Source: Pontibacter sp. G13 (lineage in GTDB: Bacteria > Bacteroidota > Bacteroidia > J057). Taken from it: a stretch of DNA of 64,000 nucleotides. Numbering within the stretch: the stretch's first letter is position 1; each line of letters starts with the position of its first letter. The notes under the pieces are model-generated. The model was not told the origin of the DNA. It saw nothing but the letters and a program-made list of their open reading frames with translations, and did no database searches. The stretch spans positions 1,669,576 through 1,733,575 of the forward strand of contig NZ_CP134696.1 of the NCBI RefSeq assembly GCF_031851795.1, in the 5' to 3' direction. Shown piece by piece: positions 29,097 to 38,559 of the stretch. Position numbers and translations under genes: made by a program.

Positions 29097-30878
29097 TTAC
29101 TCATTCACTCGCTCCACACCGGTAGGGGTGTAACGGCCGATATTCACTTCTTGGTTGCTCTGTTGGCTATAGAAACGATACGGCAAATGGATGCTCGAGA
29201 AGCGCGGCGCAGATCGGAGATAGGTGCTGAATGGCACATTGAGACGCGGGTTGTACCGGTCCAATTGCGTCAGCAAGTACATCCCCAGATCATATCCTTG
29301 GATCACGTTGTCGCTCGGCGGCAAGGTATAAGTCCGTTGATACGTCTCGTACAGGTAGCGATAAGCAGGGGCCGCCTCGTTGTTCATGTGCGAAGAGGAG
29401 AACAGGAGGTTATAGCTTTCCTTGGTATCTCGCGAGAGCGTGTTGTAGCGAGAGCGGAAATGCGGAGATCCCATCACATACACTTGCTTGTCCTGCTGCT
29501 TCAGGACATTGAGGATCAGCCCGGCTGCTTCTTCATTGCCCATGAGCGGGATGTAAACCCCCACAGAGTCAAAATCGTCATAGATCTCTTCGACCATTTC
29601 GGGGATTTGCTCTACGGCAATCTCGTAATTTTGGCTCAGCCGCATGGTATCGATCCGACCACCCAACTCCTTGAATCGTTGGATGAATCCATAGGCCAAC
29701 TGAGCGGTACTGGACTTGCCATCGGTGAAGACATAGACACGATCTAGCCCCAGGGAATTCCGCGCATATTCAGCCATGCGAAGGCCGTGAGTTGCCCCTG
29801 TTGGATGCGCCAGAAACACATGCTGACGACCCTCCACCAATGCATCCGTCACGGAGATCGGCACTACTTGCGGTACACCTCGGGTCTCAGACCATTCAGA
29901 AATGATGGAAGACTGGGAGTTATAGACCGCTCCAACCACGACCTCCGGACCCAGTGAATCTAGCTGATTGACCCACATGCGAGTCTGATTGGTGTCGCGA
30001 CGCGTATCAAATACTCTGATGAACACCTTCTTCTTGGACTTAGCTGAAAATTGCTCTGCCGCGATCCGAAATCCTTCATAGAATTCCAAGCCCCGCACAG
30101 ACTCTTCCGGCAGTTCGCGCTGGTAGGAAAGACCCGGTTGGTATTCATGCAGCGGCAAGAACATAGCCACTTTCAGGATATTGGGTTCCACCAGCTTGGG
30201 CGTCTCCTCCATTTCCTCCGGGAACATCTGCTCAAGATATTCGGTCTTTTCGCCCCCGAGATCGATGTAGGCTCGATAGGCTTCCTGGGCCCGTTGGATT
30301 TCTCCGGCTCCGATCAGCTTGTAGCCAAGTGCCTCCATGATGGGAGTTTTCTGAAAGGAAGTGGCGGATACATACATTTCCTGAAGCTGGTCGATACTTG
30401 CATCCTCAAAGAGGAACTTGCGGACTTGGGTATCTGCATCATCCTTGAATCGTCCATTGGGTCCCGTCTTGGACAACATGATGAGGCTCATTGCCCCTTC
30501 TTGGCGGATGGCGGGCTGGCGAGAAGACAGCGCCATGAGTGCCATGTGGTATTGGGCATCCGGAACATACTTGGATTTGGGATATTCGTCCAAGATGACA
30601 TTGAATCGAGATTCCGCAATGTCCATGTATCCGGCATAGTATGCAGCCAGTCCAGATAGGTAGATGGCGGCAGTAGTATGTCGATTGAAGTCGCGCTCGC
30701 TCGCCATTTCAAAAGCGTCCATAGCTTCCACGTACTGACCAGAAGTCAAGTACCGTTCGCCTCGGTCGATGAGTTCCTGCGAACGCGCGTCCACAGGAAG
30801 GCCACCAGCCTGTCGAAACAGGTCACAACCACTGAGCATTCCGACTGCGAGCAACAACAAGAGGATTCGTAAATTCAT
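29097..30878 (-). CDS. lipoprotein with TPR-like region and periplasmic-binding-protein fold (LpoA-like)
   Basis: The 593-residue protein starts with a lipoprotein signal ending in LSGC (Cys18). Helical repeats of TPR type follow (about 30-215), including the typical DEYPKSKYVPDAQYHMALMA. The second half (about 230-580) has the type I periplasmic-binding fold seen in leucine/branched-chain amino-acid receptors and in the penicillin-binding-protein activator LpoA, whose architecture (TPR-like half plus binding-protein half, lipid anchor) this matches. Either regulation of peptidoglycan synthesis or ligand sensing is possible; no transporter genes are adjacent. A paralogue of the same design lies just upstream. 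Confidence 0.7.
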   Translation of the reverse strand: MNLRILLLLLAVGMLSGCDLFRQAGGLPVDARSQELIDRGERYLTSGQYVEAMDAFEMASERDFNRHTTAAIYLSGLAAYYAGYMDIAESRFNVILDEYPKSKYVPDAQYHMALMALSSRQPAIRQEGAMSLIMLSKTGPNGRFKDDADTQVRKFLFEDASIDQLQEMYVSATSFQKTPIMEALGYKLIGAGEIQRAQEAYRAYIDLGGEKTEYLEQMFPEEMEETPKLVEPNILKVAMFLPLHEYQPGLSYQRELPEESVRGLEFYEGFRIAAEQFSAKSKKKVFIRVFDTRRDTNQTRMWVNQLDSLGPEVVVGAVYNSQSSIISEWSETRGVPQVVPISVTDALVEGRQHVFLAHPTGATHGLRMAEYARNSLGLDRVYVFTDGKSSTAQLAYGFIQRFKELGGRIDTMRLSQNYEIAVEQIPEMVEEIYDDFDSVGVYIPLMGNEEAAGLILNVLKQQDKQVYVMGSPHFRSRYNTLSRDTKESYNLLFSSSHMNNEAAPAYRYLYETYQRTYTLPPSDNVIQGYDLGMYLLTQLDRYNPRLNVPFSTYLRSAPRFSSIHLPYRFYSQQSNQEVNIGRYTPTGVERVNE

Positions 30879-31203
30879 GTTTCAAGCAAGATTTAAGGGA
30901 TGAGATCATCATCCAATCGCTTCCATTTATCGGAGCAGTTATGCGAATGCCGTTCCAATTTCCGAAGGAAATCCCGACCATTTCTGCCAAGGTTCCGTCG
31001 CTCAAAGATCGGTTCGACCTCGCATTCAGTTCCGACAAGTTAATGATTCGCCCTCAATAAATCGGAGATTGTATCTCCCCAATTCTCACGGCCGACTGGA
31101 TGTCATTGAGATACAAGCAATGCGCTCTACAGGATTTCTACCGCATCTGACGAATGCCTGCATCCATTTGTGACACATCCGCTCCACTGAGCCGAATTTC
31201 TGC

Positions 31204-31345
31204 CAGCAGGCCAAGGGTTGAACCCCCGCCTCTGTCATGTCGCGCCTACAGCGCTTGCATCCATGCGAAGCATTATTTTATGCGTCATCCCGCAAGATTT
31301 CGAAGCGATGGCGCCTGTGCGGCCGGGAAATTTATGCGGGATCTG
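31204..31345. repeat. palindromic repeat family A, copy 1
   Basis: This segment of about 140 bp matches copies at 35193 and 35452. It has two internal inverted repeats: an AGGGTT/AACCC stem near its start, and a longer one pairing CCCGCAAGATTTC with GAAATTTATGCGGG near its end. The sequence is non-coding; peptides read from it are artefacts. Confidence 0.7.
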
Positions 31346-31373
31346 CTGAGGCACCGAAAGCGTTTCCACCAAT

Positions 31374-31407
31374 AAAAAAGCCGGAACGACTCCGAAGAAT
31401 CGTTCCG
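31374..31407 (-). terminator. terminator of the second TPR/binding-protein gene
   Basis: On the minus strand CGGAACGA pairs with TCGTTCCG, with additional pairing towards a TTCG loop, and is followed by GCTTTTTTATT. It begins 26 bases after the stop codon. Confidence 0.8.
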
Positions 31408-31432
31408 ACTGGAAAGTAGTGGAGAAATGTCG

Positions 31433-33229
31433 CTATTGATCACTCGATTGGAAGAGTTCTCTCAGGTCGATCTGTGGCTGATCATTGACCTTCACGATTT
31501 TTCCATCGCGGAATTCACAGATATTGACGAATTCATTACTCTGCGATTCCCCAAAATCAAAGCTGATATGCAAACCATGCTGTGCGGGATAATCTCTCAA
31601 AAACTGGTTGAAAGAGACGCCCAACGTGGGATCGTAGGCATCGAGCACGCGCACCACCAACCGGCCCAAGTCGTACCCGTGGATCTGGTACTGAGTCGGG
31701 GGCAAGCCCATCTTTTCCAGACAAGTCCGGAAGAAATGTACGTATTCGGGATGTTCCTTGTCCAGCATGTACCCAGTAGAGAACAACAGGTTGTAGGCTT
31801 CCAGCATGTCGCGATCCACGTTTTTGTACTTCTGGAACCAATGCGGTCCGCCCATGACTTTTACTTTCACATCGGAGCTACGCATGAGGGAGAGGATCAA
31901 GCCAGCCGTTTCCTGATTGTTGAGGATCGGAATGTAGACCCCATCCGCTTGCTGGAATTTGAGTTCGCGGATCATGTCGCGGATATCTGAGCGAGATTCC
32001 TGGGTATAATTGGAATCCACCTCCAGGACAATCACTTCCCCTCCTAGTGTATCGAAGGTCTGCTCAAATGCCTGTGCCAATCGCTCGGTGCCTGCCCGCA
32101 GGTCAGTCCATACCGCGACCTTGTTGAGGCCGAGGGTTTCCCAAGCATATTCGGCCATGTTTTCGCCATGCTCTTCCGCGGTGGGGTGAGACAGGTACAC
32201 ATAGTCGCGATTTTCGACGAGAGAAGCCTTCGGGCTGATCGGAATCAACTGAGGCGTTCCAGTCCAGTCGGCCCAATCACCGATCATATTGATTTCGCCA
32301 TTGGTCAATCCGCCGACCACGAGATCGGGTTGGATGGAGTCCAATTGTGCCAATCCCTGAGCGATTGTCGCACTGTCGCGTCGAGTATCGAGGACCTTGA
32401 CGAAAATATTCTTTTGGGACTGCGGGAGGAATTCATCCAAGGCAAATTGGAACCCTTCATAAAATTGAACGGCAGCCTGATTGATTCTACCAAGGCTATC
32501 ATAGCCTACCGAATCTAGTCCCAAAGGCAACATCAGCGCAACCTTGGAGATATTGGGTTCGACGAATCGAACTTGTTGTTCCTCCGAAAGCAGGCGATTG
32601 AGAAAAGGGGTACTCAAGCTATCGGATTCGAAGAGATGTTCCTCGAAATAGTACAGGGCATCTTGCTTTCTGCCAGCCTGTACCATCTGGAAGCAAGCGG
32701 CCTCCAAGAACATCAATCGGTAATCATCAGGAGCCAATTCGTAGAAGCTGAGTGCACTTTCGAGATCGGCTCCATAAAAGAGGTATTTCCGGACAGTGAC
32801 CAGCGCATCTTCGGATAGACCCGTGGAATCCATTTGGGCAGTATTGACCAACTGCCAGAAGGCGGCATTTCTCTGTGCGACATCTCCCCGGTAGAGATCG
32901 ATCTTGGCGAGATGAAAATCCACTTCCGGTAGATAGGTGGATTTGGGATAACGCTCTTTGAAGGCGCGGAATGCAGAATCCGCGCGCAGCGTATCGGTCA
33001 TCCTCCAGTAGGTGATGGATGTGAGGTATTCAGCGGCGGTAGTCGATTGGCTGAAAGGACGAGTGGCAGCAGCCTGAAACACTTCCAATGCAAGGAAATA
33101 GTTTTGGCTCTCCAAGAATCGCTTTCCCTGAAGGATCATTTGAGCAGTCTCAGGATCCGGTTGCAGCTTGTTCTTTTGGGCATGGACAAGCATCACGGGA
33201 AAGCATAACAACAGCAGGAGCTTTCTCAT
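31433..33229 (-). CDS. secreted TPR plus periplasmic-binding-fold protein, paralogue of the 593-aa lipoprotein
   Basis: The protein of about 598 residues has the same two-part layout as its downstream neighbour: TPR-like helices (about 25-210, with RYPKSTYLPEVDFHLAKIDL), then a type I periplasmic-binding fold (about 235-585). It starts with a signal peptide MRKLLLLLCFPVMLVHAQ, which has no lipobox, so this copy appears soluble or differently anchored. I chose the ATG at 33229 because the signal peptide begins there and because a good promoter at 33317 lies downstream of the longest possible start (33343). A role in envelope assembly (LpoA-like) or in ligand binding is possible. The two copies are separated by about 550 bases containing repeat A. 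Confidence 0.7.
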   Translation of the reverse strand: MRKLLLLLCFPVMLVHAQKNKLQPDPETAQMILQGKRFLESQNYFLALEVFQAAATRPFSQSTTAAEYLTSITYWRMTDTLRADSAFRAFKERYPKSTYLPEVDFHLAKIDLYRGDVAQRNAAFWQLVNTAQMDSTGLSEDALVTVRKYLFYGADLESALSFYELAPDDYRLMFLEAACFQMVQAGRKQDALYYFEEHLFESDSLSTPFLNRLLSEEQQVRFVEPNISKVALMLPLGLDSVGYDSLGRINQAAVQFYEGFQFALDEFLPQSQKNIFVKVLDTRRDSATIAQGLAQLDSIQPDLVVGGLTNGEINMIGDWADWTGTPQLIPISPKASLVENRDYVYLSHPTAEEHGENMAEYAWETLGLNKVAVWTDLRAGTERLAQAFEQTFDTLGGEVIVLEVDSNYTQESRSDIRDMIRELKFQQADGVYIPILNNQETAGLILSLMRSSDVKVKVMGGPHWFQKYKNVDRDMLEAYNLLFSTGYMLDKEHPEYVHFFRTCLEKMGLPPTQYQIHGYDLGRLVVRVLDAYDPTLGVSFNQFLRDYPAQHGLHISFDFGESQSNEFVNICEFRDGKIVKVNDQPQIDLRELFQSSDQ

Positions 33230-33316
33230 AGACAAGTCGTGGTATAGGTCGAGGAGAATCTGAGTGAGTGGATAAAGCGATTCAGGCGCAGGCTGTTCCC
33301 CAAACGTTACAATTCC

Positions 33317-33324
33317 CAAATATA
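33317..33324 (-). promoter_or_regulatory. -7 element of the 31433-33229 gene
   Basis: On the minus strand TATATTTG is an exact TAnnTTTG match, with TTTTTTG 16 bases upstream. It lies 87 bases before the ATG and supports the shorter start. Confidence 0.6.
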
Positions 33325-33362
33325 GTTTGAAAACAAGCTTCAAAAAATGGGAACGACCAATT

Positions 33363-33404
33363 TTTAAAAATTTGGGTTATCCGTTAACTATTGACGGATA
33401 ACCC
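33363..33404 (-). terminator. terminator of guaA
   Basis: GGGTTATCCGT (33374-33384) and ACGGATAACCC (33394-33404) form a perfect 11-bp stem around 9 bases. On the minus strand it is followed by AAATTTTTAAAAATT. It lies 184 bases beyond the guaA stop, so a longer 3' leader or a regulatory palindrome is also possible. Confidence 0.6.
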
Positions 33405-33587
33405 ATATATGATTGTTCAGAACTTGAAATTTCCCTACCCGACAGGATTTCGAGATCCATCAGCCGTCTGCAACAATTGGACTCCTCAGTGACCCCAAAT
33501 GCCGTTTCAGGCTGCACGAGCGAGGATATTCGTTCCTCATGTATTTGTAATATGCGTACACTGAACAGATGAATAAACCCTCATGGC

Positions 33588-35117
33588 TTATTCCCATTCG
33601 ATGGTCGCAGGCGGCTTGGAGGAGATGTCATAGACAACCCGGTTGACGCCTTTGACTCCGTTGATGATCTTGTTGGAAACCTCTCCCAAGAATTCGTAAG
33701 GGAGACGAGACCAGTCAGCAGTCATGCCATCACGGCTTCCTACCGCACGCAAGGCCACTACCTGCTCATAGGTACGCTCATCGCCCATCACGCCCACGGA
33801 GTTGATCGGCAACAGCACCGCAAACGCCTGCCATACCTGATCATACTGCTCCTTGTCGCGGAGTTCGTTGATGAAGATTGCGTCCACTTCTTGCAACAAT
33901 GCCACACGCTCACGGGTGATTTCGCCCAAGATACGGATCGCCAATCCCGGTCCGGGGAATGGATGACGACCGATGAATTGCTCGCTCAAGCCCAAGTCGC
34001 GACCTACGTTGCGCACTTCGTCCTTGAAGAGGTATTTCAATGGCTCTACCACTTTGAGCTTCATTTGCTCAGGCAGACCGCCTACGTTGTGGTGAGATTT
34101 GATCGTCGCGGAAGGCCCTTTGACGGACACAGACTCGATCACGTCTGGATAGATCGTTCCCTGTGCGAGGAAGGTGATTCCGTCCAATTTGTCGGCTTCC
34201 TGCTGGAAGACATCGATGAAGATTTTACCGATGGTTTTGCGCTTGGTCTCCGGATCAGTCACGCCGTCGAGTGCATCGAGGAATTGATCCGCTGCATCTA
34301 CGCCGATGACATTGAGGCCGAGGCTGGAGTACATGTGCATCACCTGCTCGAACTCCCCTTTGCGCAAGATTCCGTTGTCCACGAAAATACACGTGAGATC
34401 GTCTCCGATCGCACGGTGGATCAGGGAAGCAGCCACGGTAGAGTCCACCCCACCGGAAAGTCCACAGATCACCTTCTGGCCACCGATTTGTGCCTTGAGA
34501 TCAGCGACTGTCTCCTCGATGAAGGAAGCAGGCGTCCAGTCAGGCTTGATGCCGCAGATATCGATCAGGAAGTTGCGGATGATGTCCGCGCCGTGCAGAG
34601 AGTGTGTCACCTCAGGGTGGAACTGCAGGGCAAATACGGGGAGATTATCGTGCTGATAAGCAGCCACATGTACGGAATCCGTGCTACCGATCACGTGGTA
34701 TCCAGCAGGCAGATCCGTGATGGTGTCTCCGTGAGACATCCACACCTGATTGTCGTCTCCTTCGAGATCGCGGAAGAGCGGGGAGTCGCCGGATGAATTT
34801 AGCATCGCACGACCGTATTCGCGCGTTTCAGAACTCTGGACTTTTCCGCCGGATTTTTTGGCGATCAATTGTGCGCCATAGCAGATTCCCAGGACCGGAA
34901 GGTTGCCGATTACGCTATCGACATCAAAATCAGGTGCATCGGAATCATTGACGGAAGAAGGGCCACCGGAGAAGATCACCCCTTTGACGGTGGGATCTTG
35001 GGGAAGCGGTTTATGGTAAGGTTGGATCTCACAGTAAACGTTTTGCTCGCGTACACGCCTGGCAATCAACTGAGTAACCTGAGATCCAAAATCGACGATG
35101 ATGACTTTCTGGTTCAT
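33588..35117 (-). CDS. guaA: GMP synthase (glutamine-hydrolysing)
   Basis: The 509-residue enzyme is full length and aminates XMP to GMP in purine synthesis. The class I glutamine amidotransferase domain (1-190) has the nucleophile Cys79 in GICYGAQ and the His167/Glu169 pair in FHPEV. The ATP pyrophosphatase domain has the PP-loop SGGVDS at 221-226, and the C-terminal dimerisation domain ends with the conserved PPATIEWE. The start [13 protein letters not shown] is standard. It stands alone, preceded by a -7 element that almost touches the start codon and by repeat family A. Confidence 0.98.
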   Translation of the reverse strand: MNQKVIIVDFGSQVTQLIARRVREQNVYCEIQPYHKPLPQDPTVKGVIFSGGPSSVNDSDAPDFDVDSVIGNLPVLGICYGAQLIAKKSGGKVQSSETREYGRAMLNSSGDSPLFRDLEGDDNQVWMSHGDTITDLPAGYHVIGSTDSVHVAAYQHDNLPVFALQFHPEVTHSLHGADIIRNFLIDICGIKPDWTPASFIEETVADLKAQIGGQKVICGLSGGVDSTVAASLIHRAIGDDLTCIFVDNGILRKGEFEQVMHMYSSLGLNVIGVDAADQFLDALDGVTDPETKRKTIGKIFIDVFQQEADKLDGITFLAQGTIYPDVIESVSVKGPSATIKSHHNVGGLPEQMKLKVVEPLKYLFKDEVRNVGRDLGLSEQFIGRHPFPGPGLAIRILGEITRERVALLQEVDAIFINELRDKEQYDQVWQAFAVLLPINSVGVMGDERTYEQVVALRAVGSRDGMTADWSRLPYEFLGEVSNKIINGVKGVNRVVYDISSKPPATIEWE

Positions 35118-35121
35118 CCCG

Positions 35122-35129
35122 CAAAATTA
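35122..35129 (-). promoter_or_regulatory. putative -7 element of guaA
   Basis: On the minus strand TAATTTTG matches TAnnTTTG and ends only 4 bases before the ATG, so transcription would begin at or next to the start codon, giving a nearly leaderless mRNA. No clear -33 element is seen. Confidence 0.35.
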
Positions 35130-35192
35130 AGAGACTTTGAGACGAAAACCAGCGATCAATCAGGAAAATGTGACTTTTGGGCGAGGTGCGGG

Positions 35193-35340
35193 GCGGCAGG
35201 CCAAGGGTTGAAACCCTTGCCTGTGTCATGTCGCGCCTACAGCGCTTGCATGCATGCTAAGCATTTATTTTTGCGTCATCCCGCAAAATTTCGAAGCGAT
35301 GGCACTCATGCGGCGGGGAAATTTATGCGGGCTTCCGCGG
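35193..35340. repeat. palindromic repeat family A, copy 2
   Basis: This is the same element as at 31204 and 35452. It carries the CAAGGGTTGAAACCCTTG palindrome near its start and the CCCGCAAAATTTC / GAAATTTATGCGGG inverted arms near its end. Copies 2 and 3 are direct repeats 259 bases apart. Confidence 0.75.
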
Positions 35341-35451
35341 AGGGGGATTTCGGCCAGTGAACCGTACCGTGGGTTATCCGGCTCCGGCCAAACAAGATCA
35401 ATGAAAATGAACCCCTCATTCCAGCCTGCCATCGGCTGTGGCCAGAGCGTA

Positions 35452-35595
35452 GGCGGCAGGCCAAGGGTTGAAACCCTTGCCTGTGTTATGTCGCGCCTAC
35501 AGCGCTTACATACCTGCCAAACAATATTTTTTGCGTCATCCCGCAAAATTTCGAAGCGATGGCACCCGTGCAGAGGGGGAATTTATGCGGGATCT
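35452..35595. repeat. palindromic repeat family A, copy 3
   Basis: This is the third copy of family A, with both inverted-repeat modules conserved. The sequence after it (TTTCGGTCAGTGAAAAGG) also resembles the sequence after copy 2 (TTTCGGCCAGTGAACCG), so the repeating unit may be about 185 bp. Confidence 0.75.
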
Positions 35596-35689
35596 CGCTG
35601 AGTGGCATTTCGGTCAGTGAAAAGGCCCGTGGGTAATCCGGCTCTCGCTCTGCTTGCGATTGGGCGCCCGCAGGGCCGGATAGATTTCC

Positions 35690-37056
35690 ACACCACCCAG
35701 CATGTCATCCTGAACGGCCATCGCCGCGGCCCAAAGCGATGGCGGTCGATTCAGGATCTAGCAGCGCACTGGACATGCATCCATCCCGAGATTCTGAATA
35801 AATCCCCTGCGCACAGGCCAACCCTTCAGATTTTTCAGAATGACACATAAAGGGAGACTGACATCCATTCACGCCCTCAGGAGATCCCCGATCGGCGCCG
35901 CCACACGAGCCAAGGCCCATTGCCGTCGGGGAGGACGTACAAGACTTGGATGGGATGGACCGCAATTCCCACACCACCCAGCATGTCATCCTGAACGGCC
36001 ATCGCCGCGGCCCAAAGCGATGGCGGTCGATTCAGGATCTAGCAGCGCACTGGACATGCATCCATCCCGAGATTCTGAATAAATCCCCTGCGCACAGGCC
36101 AACCCTTCAGATTTTTCAGAATGACACATAAAGGAAGACTGACATCCATTCACGCCCTCAGGAGATCCCCGATCGGCGCCGACACTCGAGCCTAGGCCCA
36201 TTGCCGTCGGGGAGGACGTACAAGACTTGGGTGGGATGGACCGTAATTTCCCACACCACCCAACATGTCATCCTGAACGGCCACTGCCGCGGCCCAAAGC
36301 GATGGCGGTCGATTCAGGATCTAGCAGCGCACTGGGCATGCATCCATCCCGAGATTCTGAATAAATCCCCTGCGCACGGGCCAACCCTTCAGATTTTTCA
36401 GAATGACACATAAAGGGAGACTGACATCCATTCACGCCCTCAGGAGATCCCCGATCGGCGCCGACACACATGCCAAGGCTCATTGCCGTCGGGGATGACG
36501 TACAAGACTTGGGTGGGATGGACCGTAATTTCCACACCACCCAACATGTCATCCTGAACGGCCATCGCCGCGGCCCAAAGCGATGGCGGTCGATTCAGGA
36601 TCTAGCAGCGCACTGGGCATGCATCCATCCCGAGATTCTGAATAAATCCCCTGCGCACGGGCCAATCCTTCAGATTTTTCAGAATGACACTTGCAGGGAG
36701 ACTGACATCCATTCACGCCCTCAGGAGATCCCCGATCGGCGCCGACACACATGCCAAGGCTCATTGCCGTCGGGGATGACGTACAAGACTTGGGTGGGAT
36801 GGACCGTAATTCCCACAACACCCAACATGTCATCCTGAACGGCCATCGCCGCGGCCCAAAGCGATGGCGGTCGATTCAGGATCTAGCAGCGCACTGGGCA
36901 TGCATCCATCCCGAGATTCTGAATAAATCCCCTGCGCACAGGCCAACCCTTCAGATTTTTCAGAATGACACTTGCAGGGAGACTGACATCCATTCACGCC
37001 CTCAGGAGATCCCCGATCGGCGCCGACACACATGCCAAGGCTCATTGCCGTCGGGG
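35690..37056. repeat. 281-bp palindromic repeat array (family B), first five units
   Basis: The anchor CATGTCATCCTGAACGG recurs at 35701, 35982, 36264, 36545 and 36826, a period of 281-282 bases, with over 90% identity by eye. Each unit holds two hairpin modules. In the first, ATCCTGAA and GCCATCGC pair with GCGATGGC and TTCAGGAT. In the second, ATTCTGAATAAATC pairs with GATTTTTCAGAAT. Frames read across it give CHSEKSEGLA-like peptides, a familiar false-ORF signature of such repeats, so no genes are called. There are no short spacers of the CRISPR kind. Confidence 0.9.
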
Positions 37057-37067
37057 AGGAACTGTAG

Positions 37068-38039
37068 CTAAAAACAAGTTTTTGGGTGAAAATCAGGGTT
37101 AAATTTTTCTCCGCGAGTCACGACTCCAAATGCCTGCCTCAAGAGCTTGCATGCAACTGCCACGCGGGCCTTCTGATAGTGCTTACCTTGTTCCATGAGT
37201 CTTTCAAAAAGTTGGTTGCAGGGTTTGTTGTATTTGATCGCCGAGAAGGCACCCATATACAGGTTTCGTCTCAGTGCCCCATTCCCTTTCTTGCAGATCT
37301 TCCCCCGCCTGTTGAGCGATGTGCCTGACTGGCTGATCGTCGGGCTCAATCCGGCGTATGCAACCAATTGCTTTACATTCTCGAACCGCGTGAAGCCATC
37401 CGTGGCGTGGACCAGCAAAGAAGCTGTTTTCGGGCCGATTCCCTTGATACTCTGCAGAAGCTCCATCTCAGTCCCAAACTCCTCATTCGCAATCCTTTCA
37501 AGTTCCTTCTCCAGTTTTTTGATCTCGCGTTTTAGATGCCCGATAATGGACTTGAGCGAACGTGCCACCATCGGGTCTTCCGTCCCGAAATCCTGATTCG
37601 CCCCCTTGCGGTTCTTGTTCATCGTCAGTTGCTTCTCGTAAGAATGCATCGCCCGGAGGATCTGCTGCATCCGAGTAGAGGCCCTGCTCCGCGGCTTCCA
37701 AGGGAGCAACTTGAAGTTCCTGCTCTCTGCATATTCGACAATGATCCGGGCATCTCGAGAATCGGTCTTGGCCCTGCTCAAGATAGCCTCAGAAAATCGC
37801 TTGATAATCAATGGGTTAACGACAAATACCTCATACCCAGCCTCGAACAGGAAAGTGGCCAGTCGATTGTGGTAGGGGCCGGTGGACTCCATGACGAACT
37901 TCACACCTTCAGGGGCCCACTTGACTAGTTTCCGGAAATCTGAAGGCTTGTTCTTGAACTCCCTCGTCCCCAGCTCATTCCCTGAATAGTCAGCATGGAA
38001 ACTTGACTTTGATACATCAATTCCGCAAAATGCTTCCAT
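37068..38039 (-). CDS. IS110-family DEDD transposase
   Basis: The 323-residue recombinase has the RuvC-like DEDD domain of IS110 enzymes: Asp8 in GIDVSK, Glu51 in VMESTGPY, and Asp93/Asp96 in KTDSRDA. A coiled-coil linker (about 150-190) follows, then the C-terminal transposase_20 domain with IKGIGPKTASLLV and LVAYAGLSPTISQSG. The latter segment contains candidate catalytic serines and is followed by RRGKICKKGNGALRRNL. These enzymes recombine DNA with the help of a structured RNA from the element. The frame is intact and at full family length, so the copy may be active. Confidence 0.95.
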   Translation of the reverse strand: MEAFCGIDVSKSSFHADYSGNELGTREFKNKPSDFRKLVKWAPEGVKFVMESTGPYHNRLATFLFEAGYEVFVVNPLIIKRFSEAILSRAKTDSRDARIIVEYAESRNFKLLPWKPRSRASTRMQQILRAMHSYEKQLTMNKNRKGANQDFGTEDPMVARSLKSIIGHLKREIKKLEKELERIANEEFGTEMELLQSIKGIGPKTASLLVHATDGFTRFENVKQLVAYAGLSPTISQSGTSLNRRGKICKKGNGALRRNLYMGAFSAIKYNKPCNQLFERLMEQGKHYQKARVAVACKLLRQAFGVVTRGEKFNPDFHPKTCF

Positions 38040-38042
38040 AGT

Positions 38043-38300
38043 TTTTGATTAGGCTTGAATGAAGGCTACTTCGATCCTATCTATCCTAAATCCAGGCTCA
38101 TGGCCTAATGAACTGTCCAGGGTTGAAGTAGGGAGAAAGGGACCAGCATCCCCGTCGGCCTTCGATGGCAAATGACGCGTAACGGTCTTGATTCTTTCTC
38201 CTTTCCTTCCTTCAAGGAGGTTGAACATATTTGAACCATAATTTAGTCCAAATTCCCCACCTTTTCCGGAAGCCCAAAAGGGGTTTGCCTTTCAGTATTC
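38043..38300 (-). ncRNA. candidate bridge (seek) RNA region of the IS110 element
   Basis: IS110-group elements encode their target-selecting RNA in the non-coding end upstream of the transposase. Here that end is about 270 bp without a frame, on the transposase strand. I infer the RNA from position; I have not resolved its guide loops. Confidence 0.4.
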
Positions 38301-38310
38301 AAGTATAGGA

Positions 38311-38530
38311 TGACGTACAAGACTTGGGTGGGATGGACCGCAATTCCCACACCACCCAGCATGTCATCCTGAACGGCCATCGCCGCGGCCCAAAGCGATG
38401 GCGGTCGATTCAGGATCTAGCAGCGCACTGGGCATGCATCCATCCCGAGATTCTGAATAAATCCCCTGCGCACAGGCCAACCCTTCAGATTTTTCAGAAT
38501 GACACATAAAGGGAGACTGACATCCATTCA
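38311..38530. repeat. family-B repeat, sixth unit beyond the IS110 element
   Basis: The array resumes with GATGACGTACAAGACTTGGG immediately after the insertion, and the anchor stands at 38360. Similarity ends at about 38530, in the middle of the usual unit. Confidence 0.85.
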
Positions 38531-38559
38531 CACGTTGAGGAAATCCCACAAAGGTGCGG

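Larger units (their letters stand above)
37057..38310 (-). mobile_element. IS110-family insertion sequence inside the family-B array
   Basis: The element interrupts the fifth repeat unit. The anchor expected at about 37107 appears at 38360, so the net insertion is 1,253 bp. AGGA stands at both junctions (37057-37060 and 38307-38310), consistent with a short shared core and no inverted terminal repeats. It carries one transposase gene close to its left end and about 270 bp of non-coding sequence upstream of that gene, the layout of the IS110 group rather than IS1111. Confidence 0.85.

Noticed and set aside
35705-36838. Several 60-120 codon frames in the family-B repeats, including CHSEKSEGLA-type peptides
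   Set aside because: They recur only because the repeat recurs, occur on both strands, and are the usual false translations of palindromic repeats.
35690-37056. CRISPR array
   Set aside because: The repeating unit is 281 bp and nearly identical throughout, with no short unique spacers and no cas genes.
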